Origin: Sphingobium terrigena
GTDB taxonomy: Bacteria; Pseudomonadota; Alphaproteobacteria; Sphingomonadales; Sphingomonadaceae
Assembly: GCF_003591655.1 (NCBI RefSeq)
Contig: NZ_QVRA01000015.1
Span: 39,708 to 103,707 of the forward strand
Direction: 5' to 3'
DNA: 64,000 nt
Part shown: in pieces, positions 19,291 through 28,008 of the stretch
Layout of the letters: each line of letters opens with the position of its first letter
Position numbering within the stretch: position 1 is the first letter of the stretch
Position numbers and translations under genes: made by a program
Notes under the pieces: generated by a model
Told to the model about the DNA's origin: nothing
Database searches by the model: none
The model's input: only the letters and a program-made list of their open reading frames with translations

Positions 19291-19379
19291 ATTTCCATCG
19301 CTAAAGCGCCGTTTGGGTCCGGCGCTTCGGAGGCGCTGCCATTAGGTCGCAGCGCCATCCTTGGCAAGAACAAAATGAC

Positions 19380-19715
19380 TTAATTGTCGTCCGCGTCGTC
19401 GTCGCTCGCGGCTTCGACGCCCAGGTCGTCATCACCGCCCAGATCGACGTCATTGTCCGGCGAATCGCCGTCATCATCGACGTCGATGTCGAGGTCCAGA
19501 TCGTCATCAGCCGTTTCCAGCTCGCCGTCGGCGGTCTCGATCACCTTCTTGGGCGCTTCCTCATAGGGGAGCGGCTGCTTCGACTTGAGCACCGGCTCCG
19601 GTTCCCAGGCGGCGTTGCAGTTGATGCAGACGACCGGGTTGTCATTGCCCAGGTCATAGAAGCGCGTGGCGCATTTCGGGCAGGTCCGCTTCGTGCCCCA
19701 TTCAGCCTTCACCAT
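19380..19715 (-). CDS. FYDLN-acid domain protein (TIGR02300 family)
   Basis: The 111-aa protein belongs to the alphaproteobacterial TIGR02300 family. It has an N-terminal zinc ribbon with Cys12, Cys15, Cys30 and Cys33 around the eponymous RFYDLGN motif, a short basic linker, and a C-terminal half that is almost all Asp/Glu/Ser (about 65-111). Function unknown; the acidic tail suggests contact with a basic protein or nucleic-acid mimicry. The start at 19715 begins right at the ribbon. Confidence 0.88.
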   Translation of the reverse strand: MVKAEWGTKRTCPKCATRFYDLGNDNPVVCINCNAAWEPEPVLKSKQPLPYEEAPKKVIETADGELETADDDLDLDIDVDDDGDSPDNDVDLGGDDDLGVEAASDDDADDN

Positions 19716-19866
19716 GTCCGGCCTAATCCTTTTTTGATGCTCAAATAACAACTACGCGGCGCAACGGTGAAGTTGCCCGCGAAACGTCGCGCGCCTTGCC
19801 ATAGCGAGACGGCGCTGTCAAAAGCCGGGCGCATTTTTTCGCCCCCGACATGATCGGAACGCTTTA

Positions 19867-21207
19867 GTGACTGCCTCTTCTTCATCACCGACCCCCATGA
19901 CCTTCGCCGCCGCCCCTGCCCTGTCGGGCAGCGTGACCGTGCCGGGCGACAAGAGCATTTCCCACCGGTCGCTGATGCTGTCCGCACTGGCGGTGGGGGA
20001 AAGCCGGGTCGAAGGGCTGCTGGAGGGCGAGGATGTGCTGGCCACGGCTGCTGCAATGCGGGCGATGGGTGCGGACATAGAGCGCGACGCGGACGGCATC
20101 TGGCATGTCCATGGCGTGGGCGTCGGTGGGCTGCTCCAGCCCGAAACCGCACTGGACATGGGAAATAGCGGCACATCGACGCGGTTGCTGATGGGGTTGC
20201 TCGCCAGCCATGACCTGACCGCGACGTTCATTGGCGATGCGTCCTTGAGCAAGCGACCGATGGCACGGGTGACCGAGCCGCTGGCGCGGATGGGGGCGAG
20301 CTTCACGACCAGTCCGGGCGATCGCCTGCCACTGACGATGCGGGGCGCCTGCCCGGCGGTGCCGCTCGACTATCGGCTGCCGGTGGCATCGGCGCAGGTG
20401 AAGTCAGCGATATTGCTGGCGGGGCTGAACACGCCGGGCATCACCCGCGTGGTCGAGCCGATCCCGACGCGCGACCATAGCGAGCGGATGCTGCGGGGAT
20501 TCGGGGCGGAGTTGAACGTCGAGGTTGAGGACGACGGGACGCGGATCATCACGCTGGTGGGGGAAGCGGAATTGAAGCCGCAGCAGATCGTCGTGCCGGG
20601 CGACCCGTCCTCGGCAGCTTTCCCAATGGTCGCGGCGCTGCTGGTGCCGGGATCGCGGGTGACGATCGCCAATGTCGGGCTGAATGCGACGCGGGCCGGG
20701 CTGATCGACCTGCTCCGCGAGATGGGCGGATCGATTGAGGTGACTAACTCGCGTGAGGTGGGCGGCGAGCCGGTCGGCGATCTGGTGGTGACCGCATCGG
20801 CGCTGAATGGCGTTGAGCCGGACCCGGCGCGCGCACCGAGCATGATCGACGAATATCCGGTCGCCTTCATCGCCGCCGCGCTGGCGCAGGGGCGCAGTAT
20901 ATTTCGCGGGCTGGACGAATTGCGGGTCAAGGAATCGGACCGGATCGCGACCATGGCAGCAGGCCTGCGCGCGATTGGCGTGAGCGTCGAGGAACTGGAG
21001 GATGGCATCATCATCGAGGGCAGCGGCGGCGCGTTGCTGGCAGGCGGCGGGCCGATCGCGACCAAGCTGGACCATCGGATCGCAATGAGCTTTGCCGTGG
21101 CGGGGCTGGTGTCGCGCGATGGCGTGACGATCGACGATATGGCGCCGGTGGCGACCAGCTTTCCCACCTTCGTGCCGCTGTTGCGGACGCTGGGAGCGGT
21201 AGCGTGA
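19867..21207 (+). CDS. aroA: 3-phosphoshikimate 1-carboxyvinyltransferase (EPSP synthase)
   Basis: AroA joins shikimate-3-phosphate and PEP in the shikimate pathway. The 446-aa protein has the PEP/phosphate site VPGDKSISHRS (Lys29), NSGTSTRLLMG and the late RVKESDRI-type segment (LRVKESDRIATM). The GTG at 19867 has a weak GGA site; an ATG at 19897 gives a start 10 residues shorter and is a real alternative. It leads a tight cluster with the membrane protein gene and cmk. Confidence 0.95.
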   Translation: MTASSSSPTPMTFAAAPALSGSVTVPGDKSISHRSLMLSALAVGESRVEGLLEGEDVLATAAAMRAMGADIERDADGIWHVHGVGVGGLLQPETALDMGNSGTSTRLLMGLLASHDLTATFIGDASLSKRPMARVTEPLARMGASFTTSPGDRLPLTMRGACPAVPLDYRLPVASAQVKSAILLAGLNTPGITRVVEPIPTRDHSERMLRGFGAELNVEVEDDGTRIITLVGEAELKPQQIVVPGDPSSAAFPMVAALLVPGSRVTIANVGLNATRAGLIDLLREMGGSIEVTNSREVGGEPVGDLVVTASALNGVEPDPARAPSMIDEYPVAFIAAALAQGRSIFRGLDELRVKESDRIATMAAGLRAIGVSVEELEDGIIIEGSGGALLAGGGPIATKLDHRIAMSFAVAGLVSRDGVTIDDMAPVATSFPTFVPLLRTLGAVA

Positions 21208-21209
21208 CG

Positions 21210-21455
21210 ATGGACTGGGCCAATATCGTCGGATTGCTGGGCAGCGGGCTGATGGTGGTCGCTTATGCTTACAGCAATATCGCGAAGGAAATGAACTTCC
21301 TCTGGTTCAACCTGCTTAATCTGGTCGGGTCGCTGCTGCTGATCGCGTCGCTCACCATCCATTTCAATCTGGCGTCGATGGCGCTGGAGATTGTCTGGGC
21401 CGCGATCGCGGTGATCGGCCTCGCCAACACGATACGCAAAGGCAAGGCCCGATGA
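21210..21455 (+). CDS. Small membrane protein, CBU_0592 family
   Basis: The 81-aa protein has two to three hydrophobic segments (about 5-22, 32-50 and 56-72) and a short basic tail, typical of CBU_0592-like small integral membrane proteins. Function unknown. It starts 2 nt past the aroA stop (or overlaps it by 4 nt if the GTG at 21204 is used), and its own stop overlaps cmk by 4 nt. It is therefore translated as part of the aroA-cmk unit. Confidence 0.75.
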   Translation: MDWANIVGLLGSGLMVVAYAYSNIAKEMNFLWFNLLNLVGSLLLIASLTIHFNLASMALEIVWAAIAVIGLANTIRKGKAR

Positions 21456-22087
21456 TCATAGCTGTCGATGGTCCCGCTGCGTCGGGCAAGGGAACGATAG
21501 CCAAGGCATTGGCGCGTCATTATGGCCTGCCCTGCCTTGACACCGGGCTGCTCTATCGCGCGGTCGGCCTGTCAGTGCTGAAACGCGGCGGCGACCCGGA
21601 TATCAAGGCCGATGCACTGGCCGCGTGCGATTTTGGCGACGAGATATTGGCCGACCCAGCGCTGCGCAGCGAAGCGGTGGGCAGCCTCGCTTCCCGCGTG
21701 TCAGTGCATCAGGTGGTGCGCGACGCGCTAATCGCGCGGCAGCGTGATTTTGCGACCCAGCCGGGCGGCGCGATCCTTGACGGGCGCGACATCGGCACGG
21801 TGATCGCGCCGGATGCCGACGCCAAGATTTTCGTCACCGCCAGCGTCCATGTGCGGGCCGAGCGTCGCTACAAGGATGGCGTCGCGCAGGGCGGACATCC
21901 CGATATGGACTCGCTAATCGCCGACATTCAGGCGCGCGATACGCGCGACATGAGCCGCGACCATGCGCCGCTGAAAATCGCCGATGGTGCGGACTTGCTA
22001 GATACGAGCGATTTGACTATAGACGCGGCCGTCCAGCGGGCGATTGCGCTTGTGGACGCCCAGCTTGAAGGTCGCCCTAAGGGCTGA
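21452..22087 (+). CDS. cmk: Cytidylate kinase
   Basis: Cmk phosphorylates CMP and dCMP for nucleotide synthesis. The 211-aa P-loop kinase has GPAASGKGT (7-15), DTGLLYRAVG, the DGRDIGTVI catalytic loop and RAERRYKD lid residues. The aroA-cmk-rpsA-ihfB order is widely conserved in proteobacteria. A terminator follows 8 nt after the stop. Confidence 0.95.
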   Translation: MIIAVDGPAASGKGTIAKALARHYGLPCLDTGLLYRAVGLSVLKRGGDPDIKADALAACDFGDEILADPALRSEAVGSLASRVSVHQVVRDALIARQRDFATQPGGAILDGRDIGTVIAPDADAKIFVTASVHVRAERRYKDGVAQGGHPDMDSLIADIQARDTRDMSRDHAPLKIADGADLLDTSDLTIDAAVQRAIALVDAQLEGRPKG

Positions 22088-22095
22088 CCCGTCAA

Positions 22096-22123
22096 GGCGC
22101 GCGGTTTTACCACGCGCCCTTTT
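22096..22123 (+). terminator. Rho-independent terminator after cmk
   Basis: The stem GGCGCG/CGCGCC with a CGG...CC inner part is followed by CTTTT. It separates aroA-cmk from rpsA. Confidence 0.7.
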
Positions 22124-22256
22124 CGCTTTTCACGGCCGCGCGTTCCCAAGCCCCTAACCGGCTGGATACGCGCCGGATATTCGGTCCTGCGCGTGTTTTG
22201 GCCAAAGACCATCGGATACAACCGGTTGGCCAGCAATGATGTATGAAGGACTGACC

Positions 22257-23969
22257 ATGGCCTCTACGGCATTCCCCACGCGCGACGATTTCGCCGCGCT
22301 TCTCAATGATTCCCTCGGTGGCGAGGACGGCGGCTTTGAAGGCCGCGTCGTCAAGGGCACCGTTACCGCCATCGAAAACGACCTGGCCGTCATCGACGTA
22401 GGCCTGAAGTCCGAAGGCCGCGTGCCGTTGCGCGAATTCGCGATGCCGGGCCAGAAGGCCGACATCAAGGTCGGCGACGAAGTCGAAGTCTATGTCGACC
22501 GCGTCGAAAACGCCCATGGCGAAGCCATGCTGTCGCGTGACCGCGCCCGCCGCGAAGCCGCCTGGGACAAGCTGGAAGCCGAGTTCACCGAGAGCGCGCG
22601 CGTCGAAGGCGTCATCTTCGGTCGCGTCAAGGGCGGCTTCACCGTCGACCTGGACGGCGCCGTGGCCTTCCTGCCCGGCAGCCAGGTGGATATCCGCCCC
22701 GTGCGCGACGTCACCCCGCTGATGGACATTCCGCAGCCCTTCCAGATCCTGAAGATGGATCGCCGCCGCGGCAACATCGTCGTGTCGCGTCGCGCCATTC
22801 TGGAAGAAACCCGCGCCGAACAGCGCAGCGGCCTCATCCAGACGCTGGCCGAAGGCCAGATCATCGAAGGCGTCGTCAAGAACATCACCGACTATGGTGC
22901 GTTCGTTGATCTGGGCGGCATCGATGGCCTGCTGCACGTCACCGACCTGTCGTACAAGCGCATCAACCACCCCAATGAAATGATCAACATCGGCGATACC
23001 GTCCGCGTGCAGATCATCCGCATCAACCGCGACACGCAGCGCATCAGCCTTGGCATGAAGCAGCTGGAAAGCGATCCTTGGGAAGGCGCAAGCGCCAAGT
23101 ACCCGATCGGTGCCAAGCTGTCGGGCCGCGTCACGAACATCACCGAATATGGTGCGTTCGTCGAGCTGGAAGCGGGCATCGAAGGTCTGGTTCACGTTTC
23201 GGAAATGTCCTGGACCAAGAAGAACGTCCACCCCGGCAAGATCGTTTCGACCAGCCAGGAAGTCGAAGTTCTGGTTCTGGAAGTCGATCCCGAAAAGCGC
23301 CGCATCTCGCTGGGCCTCAAGCAGGCGCAGTCGAACCCCTGGGACAGCTTTGCCGAGCGTCACCCGATCGGTTCGACCGTCGAGGGCGAAGTCAAGAATG
23401 CGACCGAGTTCGGCCTGTTCATCGGCCTGGACGGCGACGTCGACGGCATGGTCCACATGTCCGACATCGCATGGGGCATTTCGGGCGAAGACGCACTGGC
23501 GCTGCATCGCAAGGGCGAAGCCGTGCAGGCAGTCGTTCTGGACATCGACGTCGAGAAGGAGCGCATCAGCCTTGGCATGAAGCAGCTTGAGCGTGGCGGC
23601 CCGGCTGCGGGCGGCACCACCGCTGCTGCTGCTGGCCTGAACAAGAACGCGATCGTCACCGTGACCGTTCTGGAAGTCCGCGACGGCGGCCTGGAAGTCC
23701 AGGCTGGCGAAGATGGCGCCACCGGCTTCATCAAGCGCAGCGACCTGGGCCGTGACCGTGACGAACAGCGTTCGGAACGCTTCCAGATCGGCCAGAAGTT
23801 CGACGCGATGATCACCGGTTTCGACCGTGCGAAGAAACCGACCTTCTCGATCAAGGCGATGCAGATCGCTGAAGAGAAGCAGGCTGTGGCACAGTATGGC
23901 TCGTCCGACAGTGGCGCGTCGCTGGGCGACATTCTGGGCGAAGCGCTCAAAGCCAAGACCGAAGGCTAA
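22257..23969 (+). CDS. rpsA: 30S ribosomal protein S1
   Basis: S1 binds mRNA on the 30S subunit and is needed for initiation on structured or leaderless-like messages. The 570-aa protein has six S1 repeats. The four clearest contain motifs such as [15 protein letters not shown] and [16 protein letters not shown]. The ATG at 22257 has a good GAAGGA site 5-8 nt upstream; the ATG at 22236 is unlikely. Codon use is strongly biased, as expected for a highly expressed gene. Confidence 0.96.
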   Translation: MASTAFPTRDDFAALLNDSLGGEDGGFEGRVVKGTVTAIENDLAVIDVGLKSEGRVPLREFAMPGQKADIKVGDEVEVYVDRVENAHGEAMLSRDRARREAAWDKLEAEFTESARVEGVIFGRVKGGFTVDLDGAVAFLPGSQVDIRPVRDVTPLMDIPQPFQILKMDRRRGNIVVSRRAILEETRAEQRSGLIQTLAEGQIIEGVVKNITDYGAFVDLGGIDGLLHVTDLSYKRINHPNEMINIGDTVRVQIIRINRDTQRISLGMKQLESDPWEGASAKYPIGAKLSGRVTNITEYGAFVELEAGIEGLVHVSEMSWTKKNVHPGKIVSTSQEVEVLVLEVDPEKRRISLGLKQAQSNPWDSFAERHPIGSTVEGEVKNATEFGLFIGLDGDVDGMVHMSDIAWGISGEDALALHRKGEAVQAVVLDIDVEKERISLGMKQLERGGPAAGGTTAAAAGLNKNAIVTVTVLEVRDGGLEVQAGEDGATGFIKRSDLGRDRDEQRSERFQIGQKFDAMITGFDRAKKPTFSIKAMQIAEEKQAVAQYGSSDSGASLGDILGEALKAKTEG

Positions 23970-23993
23970 GCCCTTTCCGCCTTGCAGCGAACA

Positions 23994-24029
23994 AAAAGCC
24001 CGCCGGAACCTGGGTTCCGGCGGGCTTTT
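23994..24029 (+). terminator. Strong rho-independent terminator after rpsA
   Basis: A long GC stem (about AAAAGCCCGCCGGAAC with GTTCCGGCGGGCTTTT) and T-run lie 25 nt after rpsA. Its symmetric A/T flanks would allow it to work in both directions. Confidence 0.9.
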
Positions 24030-24134
24030 GCATATGTTTCTGGAAACGAAACGAACTTCTTGTTCCATCATTGTCAACGCCTTGCCGAATCTCTATGCAA
24101 GACAGGGGCACAGCAGAGGGGCGCTGGAGAACCA

Positions 24135-24425
24135 ATGATCCGTTCGGAATTGATCCAGAAACTGGCCGACGAAAATCCGGGGTTGAACCTTGCGGAGGTA
24201 GAGAAGATCGTCGATCTTTTCTTCCGCGAGATTGTCGATCGGCTGGCATCGGGCGGTCGCGTCGAACTGCGCGGCTTTGGCGCTTTCACCACCCGTGCGC
24301 GCGACGCCCGCACCGGACGCAATCCACGCACCGGGGAGCAGGTGCCGGTATCGGCAAAGCGCGTCCCCTATTTCAAGCCGGGCAAGGAAATGCGCGAACG
24401 GCTGAACGTCAAGGGCGAAAGCTGA
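24135..24425 (+). CDS. ihfB: Integration host factor subunit beta
   Basis: IHF-beta pairs with IHF-alpha to bend DNA at specific sites. The 96-aa protein has the IHF/HU fold, with [12 protein letters not shown], the DNA-inserting arm [11 protein letters not shown] (Pro at the tip) and [12 protein letters not shown] chose the ATG at 24135 with GGAGA upstream. The longer open frame upstream starts inside the rpsA terminator. It ends 47 bp before tRNA-Leu. Confidence 0.92.
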   Translation: MIRSELIQKLADENPGLNLAEVEKIVDLFFREIVDRLASGGRVELRGFGAFTTRARDARTGRNPRTGEQVPVSAKRVPYFKPGKEMRERLNVKGES

Positions 24426-24472
24426 TTACAGCCGCTTGACCTGATCCGCGCCAGCCGTCAGGGAAGCGGCAC

Positions 24473-24558
24473 GCGGACGTGGCGAAATCGGTAGACGCAG
24501 CGGACTTAAAATCCGCCTTCCCCTGGAATTGCGGGTTCAAGTCCCGCCGTCCGCACCA
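24473..24558 (+). tRNA. tRNA-Leu(TAA)
   Basis: The 86-nt gene has acceptor GCGGACG/CGTCCGC, the long class II variable arm, anticodon stem GCGGA/TCCGC around CTTAAAA (anticodon TAA) and encoded CCA. A run of six T follows. Confidence 0.97.
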
Positions 24559-24905
24559 GTTTTTTGAGCGCGATTGTGCGATACGCCTGATGTTTGGCGT
24601 TCAACCGGAAAGCAATGTTGTTGCGTCGTCATCAGAATTTTCTGACGATTGAGCCAACGGCGTGATGGGTAAGGCATACCAAATTTCTCCTCGCTCCGCC
24701 GTTTGACGGAGTTTGAGCAATTTCGCCGAACAGGATCATGGGTTCCTCTTGTGGGATTTCCGGGCGAGATATAGTTCATGCGGATAGTTGGAGGTGTCGG
24801 GCCACGATCACCATGTCAGTAAACAGCTAATGGCGATCGGTATCAGCACCCTTCTTTTCTACCAAAAGGCTGGATATTCCGCCCGCTTGCCGCGATGATG
24901 CGGGT
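24559..24905. other. Gene-free stretch after tRNA-Leu
   Basis: About 350 bp that are more AT-rich than the flanks. It begins with a TTTTTT run that may end the tRNA transcript and contains weak stem-loops (for example CTCCG/CGGAG near 24690-24715). I see no convincing gene in either strand. Confidence 0.5.
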
Positions 24906-26690
24906 ATGGCCGGTGCAATTGATCCCAACAGTTTTAGCGACTCCCTCGTCATACTGGGTGCGGCGGGGCTGGTTATTCCCGGTTTTGCGCGGTTTCGGAT
25001 CAGTCCGGTGATCGGGTTCATCCTGGTCGGGCTGGCGGTCGGGCCAGCCGGGCTGGGTTCGCTGGTCGGGCAATATCCCTGGCTCTATCATGTCACCATT
25101 TCCAACCGCGCGGCGATCGAGCCATTTGCCGAACTGGGCGTCATATTATTGCTGTTTTCCATCGGGCTGGAGCTGAGCTTCAAGCGGCTGTGGACGATGC
25201 GGACGCAGGTGTTTGGCGTGGGTGCCGCGGAATTGCTGTGCAGCGGTGCGCTGATTGCGCTGGGGCTATATGTACTGGGGCAGCCGACGGCGGGCGCGGT
25301 CGGTTTGGGGCTGGCGCTGGCGCTGTCCTCCACCGCCGTGGTGCTGCCGATGGTCGGCACGCAGAGCGCAGTCGGCAAGGCGGCGTTCTCCATGCTGCTG
25401 TTTGAGGATCTGGCGCTGGTGCCGATCATCTTCATGCTGGGTGCGCTGGCACCGTCCGTCGCGGCCAGTCCCGACGGGGCGTGGGGCGAGATGATGAACA
25501 CGCTGATGCGCGGGGGCATTACCATCGCCATCATGCTGGTGCTGGGCCGCGTGTTCCTGCCCCATATTTTCAGCCAGGCGGCGCGGACCAAAAGCCCGGA
25601 GGTGTTTCTGGCCGCCAGCCTGCTGGTCGTCATCGTCTCCAGCCTGGCGACGTCGATCGCGGGCCTGTCCCCCATTGTCGGGGCGCTGCTGGCGGGGCTG
25701 ATGATCGCGGAGACCGACTATCATGGCGAGGTCGAAGTGATGACCGCGCCGTTCAAGGGGCTGGCGCTGGGCGTGTTCCTGATCACGGTCGGCATGAGCC
25801 TGGACATTCGCGTCATCCTGGCCAACTGGCCCAGCCTGCTGCTGGCGGTGATGGGCGTGGTGTTGGCCAAGACGCTGGTGACCGCGGCGCTGCTCTATTT
25901 TTCCGGGGCGCGCAAAGGCGTGGCGCTGGAGGTGGGCGTGCTGATGTCCAGCCCGTCGGAAACCACGTTGATCGTGCTGTCGACGGCGGCGGCGGCGCAA
26001 CTGATCCTGCCATCGACTGCGGCCTTCTGGCAGATCGTCACCGCCATTGGCCTGACCATCACGCCGCTGCTGGCGCGGATCGGCCATGATATCGCCCGGC
26101 GGCTGGAAATGGCGCTGGGCGAGGAGTTGCCGGAAGCCAGCGAGGAGCATGTCGAGGCGGCGGCGGTCGTGATCGGATTTGGCCGGGTCGGGCGAATGGT
26201 GTGCGACCTGCTCAAGACCCACAAGCAGCGCTTCATCGTCGTCGAATCGGACCCCGATGTCGTCGCCGAGGCGCGGCGGGCGGGTTATCCGATCCTGTTC
26301 GGCGACGTGGCGCGGGTGGAAATGCTGGACAAGCTGCGGCTGGGCCATGCCCGCGCGCTCATTCTGACTATGGATGATCCGGTACTGTCGGTGCGGCTGA
26401 CCAGGCGGGTGCGCGGTTGGGTGCCCGATCTGCCGATCATCGCGCGCGCGCGCGATACCGATCATGCCGCGCAGCTTTACAAAGCAGGCGCAAGCGATGC
26501 GGTGCCGGAGACGCTGGAAAGCTCGCTGCAACTGGCGGAGACGGCGCTGGTCGATCTGGGCGTGGCGATGGGTCCGGTGATCGCGTCGATCCACCAGATG
26601 CGCGAGGATTTGCGGGTGGACATCAAGGATGCGGCGCAGATGGCGACAGCACCGAAATTGCGGCGGCTGCGGCCGGATGAGGTTGGGTGA
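24906..26690 (+). CDS. CPA2-family cation:proton antiporter with RCK domain (KefB/YbaL-like)
   Basis: The 594-aa protein has about 12 membrane helices (residues 10-385) followed by a cytosolic TrkA-N/RCK domain. The latter begins at VVIGFGRVGRMVCDLL (Rossmann GxGxxG) near residue 420. Such antiporters exchange K+ or Na+ for H+ and are gated by nucleotide or glutathione ligands; YbaL and KefB/C are the closest models. No ancillary KefF/G gene is adjacent. It stands alone and is followed by a long palindrome. Confidence 0.88.
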   Translation: MAGAIDPNSFSDSLVILGAAGLVIPGFARFRISPVIGFILVGLAVGPAGLGSLVGQYPWLYHVTISNRAAIEPFAELGVILLLFSIGLELSFKRLWTMRTQVFGVGAAELLCSGALIALGLYVLGQPTAGAVGLGLALALSSTAVVLPMVGTQSAVGKAAFSMLLFEDLALVPIIFMLGALAPSVAASPDGAWGEMMNTLMRGGITIAIMLVLGRVFLPHIFSQAARTKSPEVFLAASLLVVIVSSLATSIAGLSPIVGALLAGLMIAETDYHGEVEVMTAPFKGLALGVFLITVGMSLDIRVILANWPSLLLAVMGVVLAKTLVTAALLYFSGARKGVALEVGVLMSSPSETTLIVLSTAAAAQLILPSTAAFWQIVTAIGLTITPLLARIGHDIARRLEMALGEELPEASEEHVEAAAVVIGFGRVGRMVCDLLKTHKQRFIVVESDPDVVAEARRAGYPILFGDVARVEMLDKLRLGHARALILTMDDPVLSVRLTRRVRGWVPDLPIIARARDTDHAAQLYKAGASDAVPETLESSLQLAETALVDLGVAMGPVIASIHQMREDLRVDIKDAAQMATAPKLRRLRPDEVG

Positions 26691-26702
26691 GTTTATCGAA
26701 GC

Positions 26703-26769
26703 CCGTTCGTTTCGAGCGAAGTCGAGAAACATGGCGCGCAGGTTTCTCGACTTCGCTCGAAACGAACGG
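26703..26769. repeat. Long perfect inverted repeat after the antiporter gene
   Basis: Two perfect 28-nt arms (26703-26730 and 26742-26769) surround an 11-nt loop. The arm core is TTTCGAGCGAAGTCGAGAAA. It sits between convergent genes, so it could act as a bidirectional terminator, but its length and sequence suggest a dispersed sphingomonad REP-type element. Confidence 0.8.
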
Positions 26770-26789
26770 ATCGTAGAGAGATTTTTCGC

Positions 26790-27581
26790 TTAAGCCAGCA
26801 GCGCCTCGACCAGCGCCTTGACCTTTTTCTGGCGCCATTGCGGTAGCGGGGCGATGAGCCAGTAGGAGAGCGGCGACGGGGCGGGATCGCCCACCTGGCG
26901 GATGCGTCCGGCGGTCAGGTCCGCCTGAGCGAGCAGCAGCGGCACGCTGGCGCGGCCAAAGCCGGTGGCGGCGGCTTCGATGGCGAGGCCGCCATCGGCA
27001 ACGCGGATCGCGGCGGGCTGATCGTCCGACGGGCAGCCGGGCCAGGCGATGCGCTGGTCCGGGCCGCCATTGGCCGCTTCCACCGTGACGAACAGCGATT
27101 CGCCAAGCTTCACGCCCTCATGCTCGCCGACCCGGTCGGACAGGCGCAGGGCGAGATCGAGATTGGCTTCGGTGAAATCGAGTATGTCATCCGCCGCGAC
27201 CAGCGAGAAAGTGAGGCCGGGCTGGCTGGCGGCATAGGCGGCCAGGCGCGGCTGGAGCCATTTGGCGGTGATGTCGCGCGGCGCGGCGATGGTCAGCGCG
27301 CTGCTGGACTGGCCCGCCTGCATCGCACGGACGGCTTCTTCAAATTCGAGGAAACCTGCGCGCAGGGCGTCCAGGCCGCCTTCGGTTTCCGGGGTCAGTT
27401 CCAGCCCCTTGGGCGTGCGGCGGAACAGGACGACGCCCAGCAGATCCTCCAGCGCGCGAATCTGCTGGCCGACGGCGGCGGGGGTGACCGCCAGTTCGTC
27501 GGCAGCGCGGGTGAAGGACAGGTGCCGGGCCGCCGCGTCCAGCACGCGCAGGCCGTTGAGCGGCAAATGGGTGCGCTTCAT
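26790..27581 (-). CDS. LysR-family transcriptional regulator (GcvA-like)
   Basis: The 263-aa protein has an N-terminal winged helix, LSFTRAADELAVTPAAVGQQIRAL (about 21-44), and a LysR substrate domain with TIAAPRDITAKWLQPRLA, the pattern of GcvA-like regulators. The ligand is unknown. The start overlaps the apaG stop by 4 nt, so it is transcribed with apaG rather than divergent from a target gene. Confidence 0.87.
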   Translation of the reverse strand: MKRTHLPLNGLRVLDAAARHLSFTRAADELAVTPAAVGQQIRALEDLLGVVLFRRTPKGLELTPETEGGLDALRAGFLEFEEAVRAMQAGQSSSALTIAAPRDITAKWLQPRLAAYAASQPGLTFSLVAADDILDFTEANLDLALRLSDRVGEHEGVKLGESLFVTVEAANGGPDQRIAWPGCPSDDQPAAIRVADGGLAIEAAATGFGRASVPLLLAQADLTAGRIRQVGDPAPSPLSYWLIAPLPQWRQKKVKALVEALLA

Positions 27582-27976
27582 TCGGCAACCGCCGGGGCGA
27601 TGAGCGCGAAATGGGGAATCGCGACTTCGAAGGTTTCACCGCCAACGCCGATCATCTGATAGCTGCCCGTCATCGAGCCGGTGGGGGTATTGAGCGGGCA
27701 GCCCGACACATAGTCATAGCTTTTGCCCGGCTGCACCACCGGCTGTTCACCAACCACGCCGTCACCATCGACCCGGTGCTGGACGCCGCGCCCGTCGGTG
27801 ATGATCCAGTGGCGGGTCAGTAATTGCACCGGCAGGTCGCCCTGATTTTCGATGCGGATATGATAGGCCCAGAACCAGCGGCCCCGGTCCGGCTCCGACT
27901 GTTCGGGCAGGAAGGAGACGGCGACATGGACAATCACGTCGCGCGTCGTCGCGTGAAAGGGGAAGAGCGCGTTCAT
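27578..27976 (-). CDS. apaG: ApaG protein
   Basis: The 132-aa single-domain protein has the ApaG fold: FLPEQSEPDRGRWFWAYHIRIEN, then LLTRHWIITDGRG, and the phosphate-binding-like GVVGEQPVVQPGKSYDYVSG and GSMTGSYQM. ApaG was linked to Co2+ resistance and Mg2+ efflux in Salmonella, but its mechanism is unsettled. The ATG at 27976 fits the family start. The order metZ-apaG is a common alphaproteobacterial pair. Confidence 0.93.
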   Translation of the reverse strand: MNALFPFHATTRDVIVHVAVSFLPEQSEPDRGRWFWAYHIRIENQGDLPVQLLTRHWIITDGRGVQHRVDGDGVVGEQPVVQPGKSYDYVSGCPLNTPTGSMTGSYQMIGVGGETFEVAIPHFALIAPAVAE

Positions 27977-28008
27977 AGCTGTGAGATGCGCTTGGCCGAG
28001 GCCTCCCG

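Noticed and set aside
22107..24077. 656-aa open frame on the minus strand
   Set aside because: Antisense of rpsA; its repeats mirror the S1 repeats and the strong codon bias of that gene.
25266..26732. 488-aa open frame on the minus strand
   Set aside because: Antisense of the antiporter gene; His/Gln/Arg-rich, no domain, no ribosome site.
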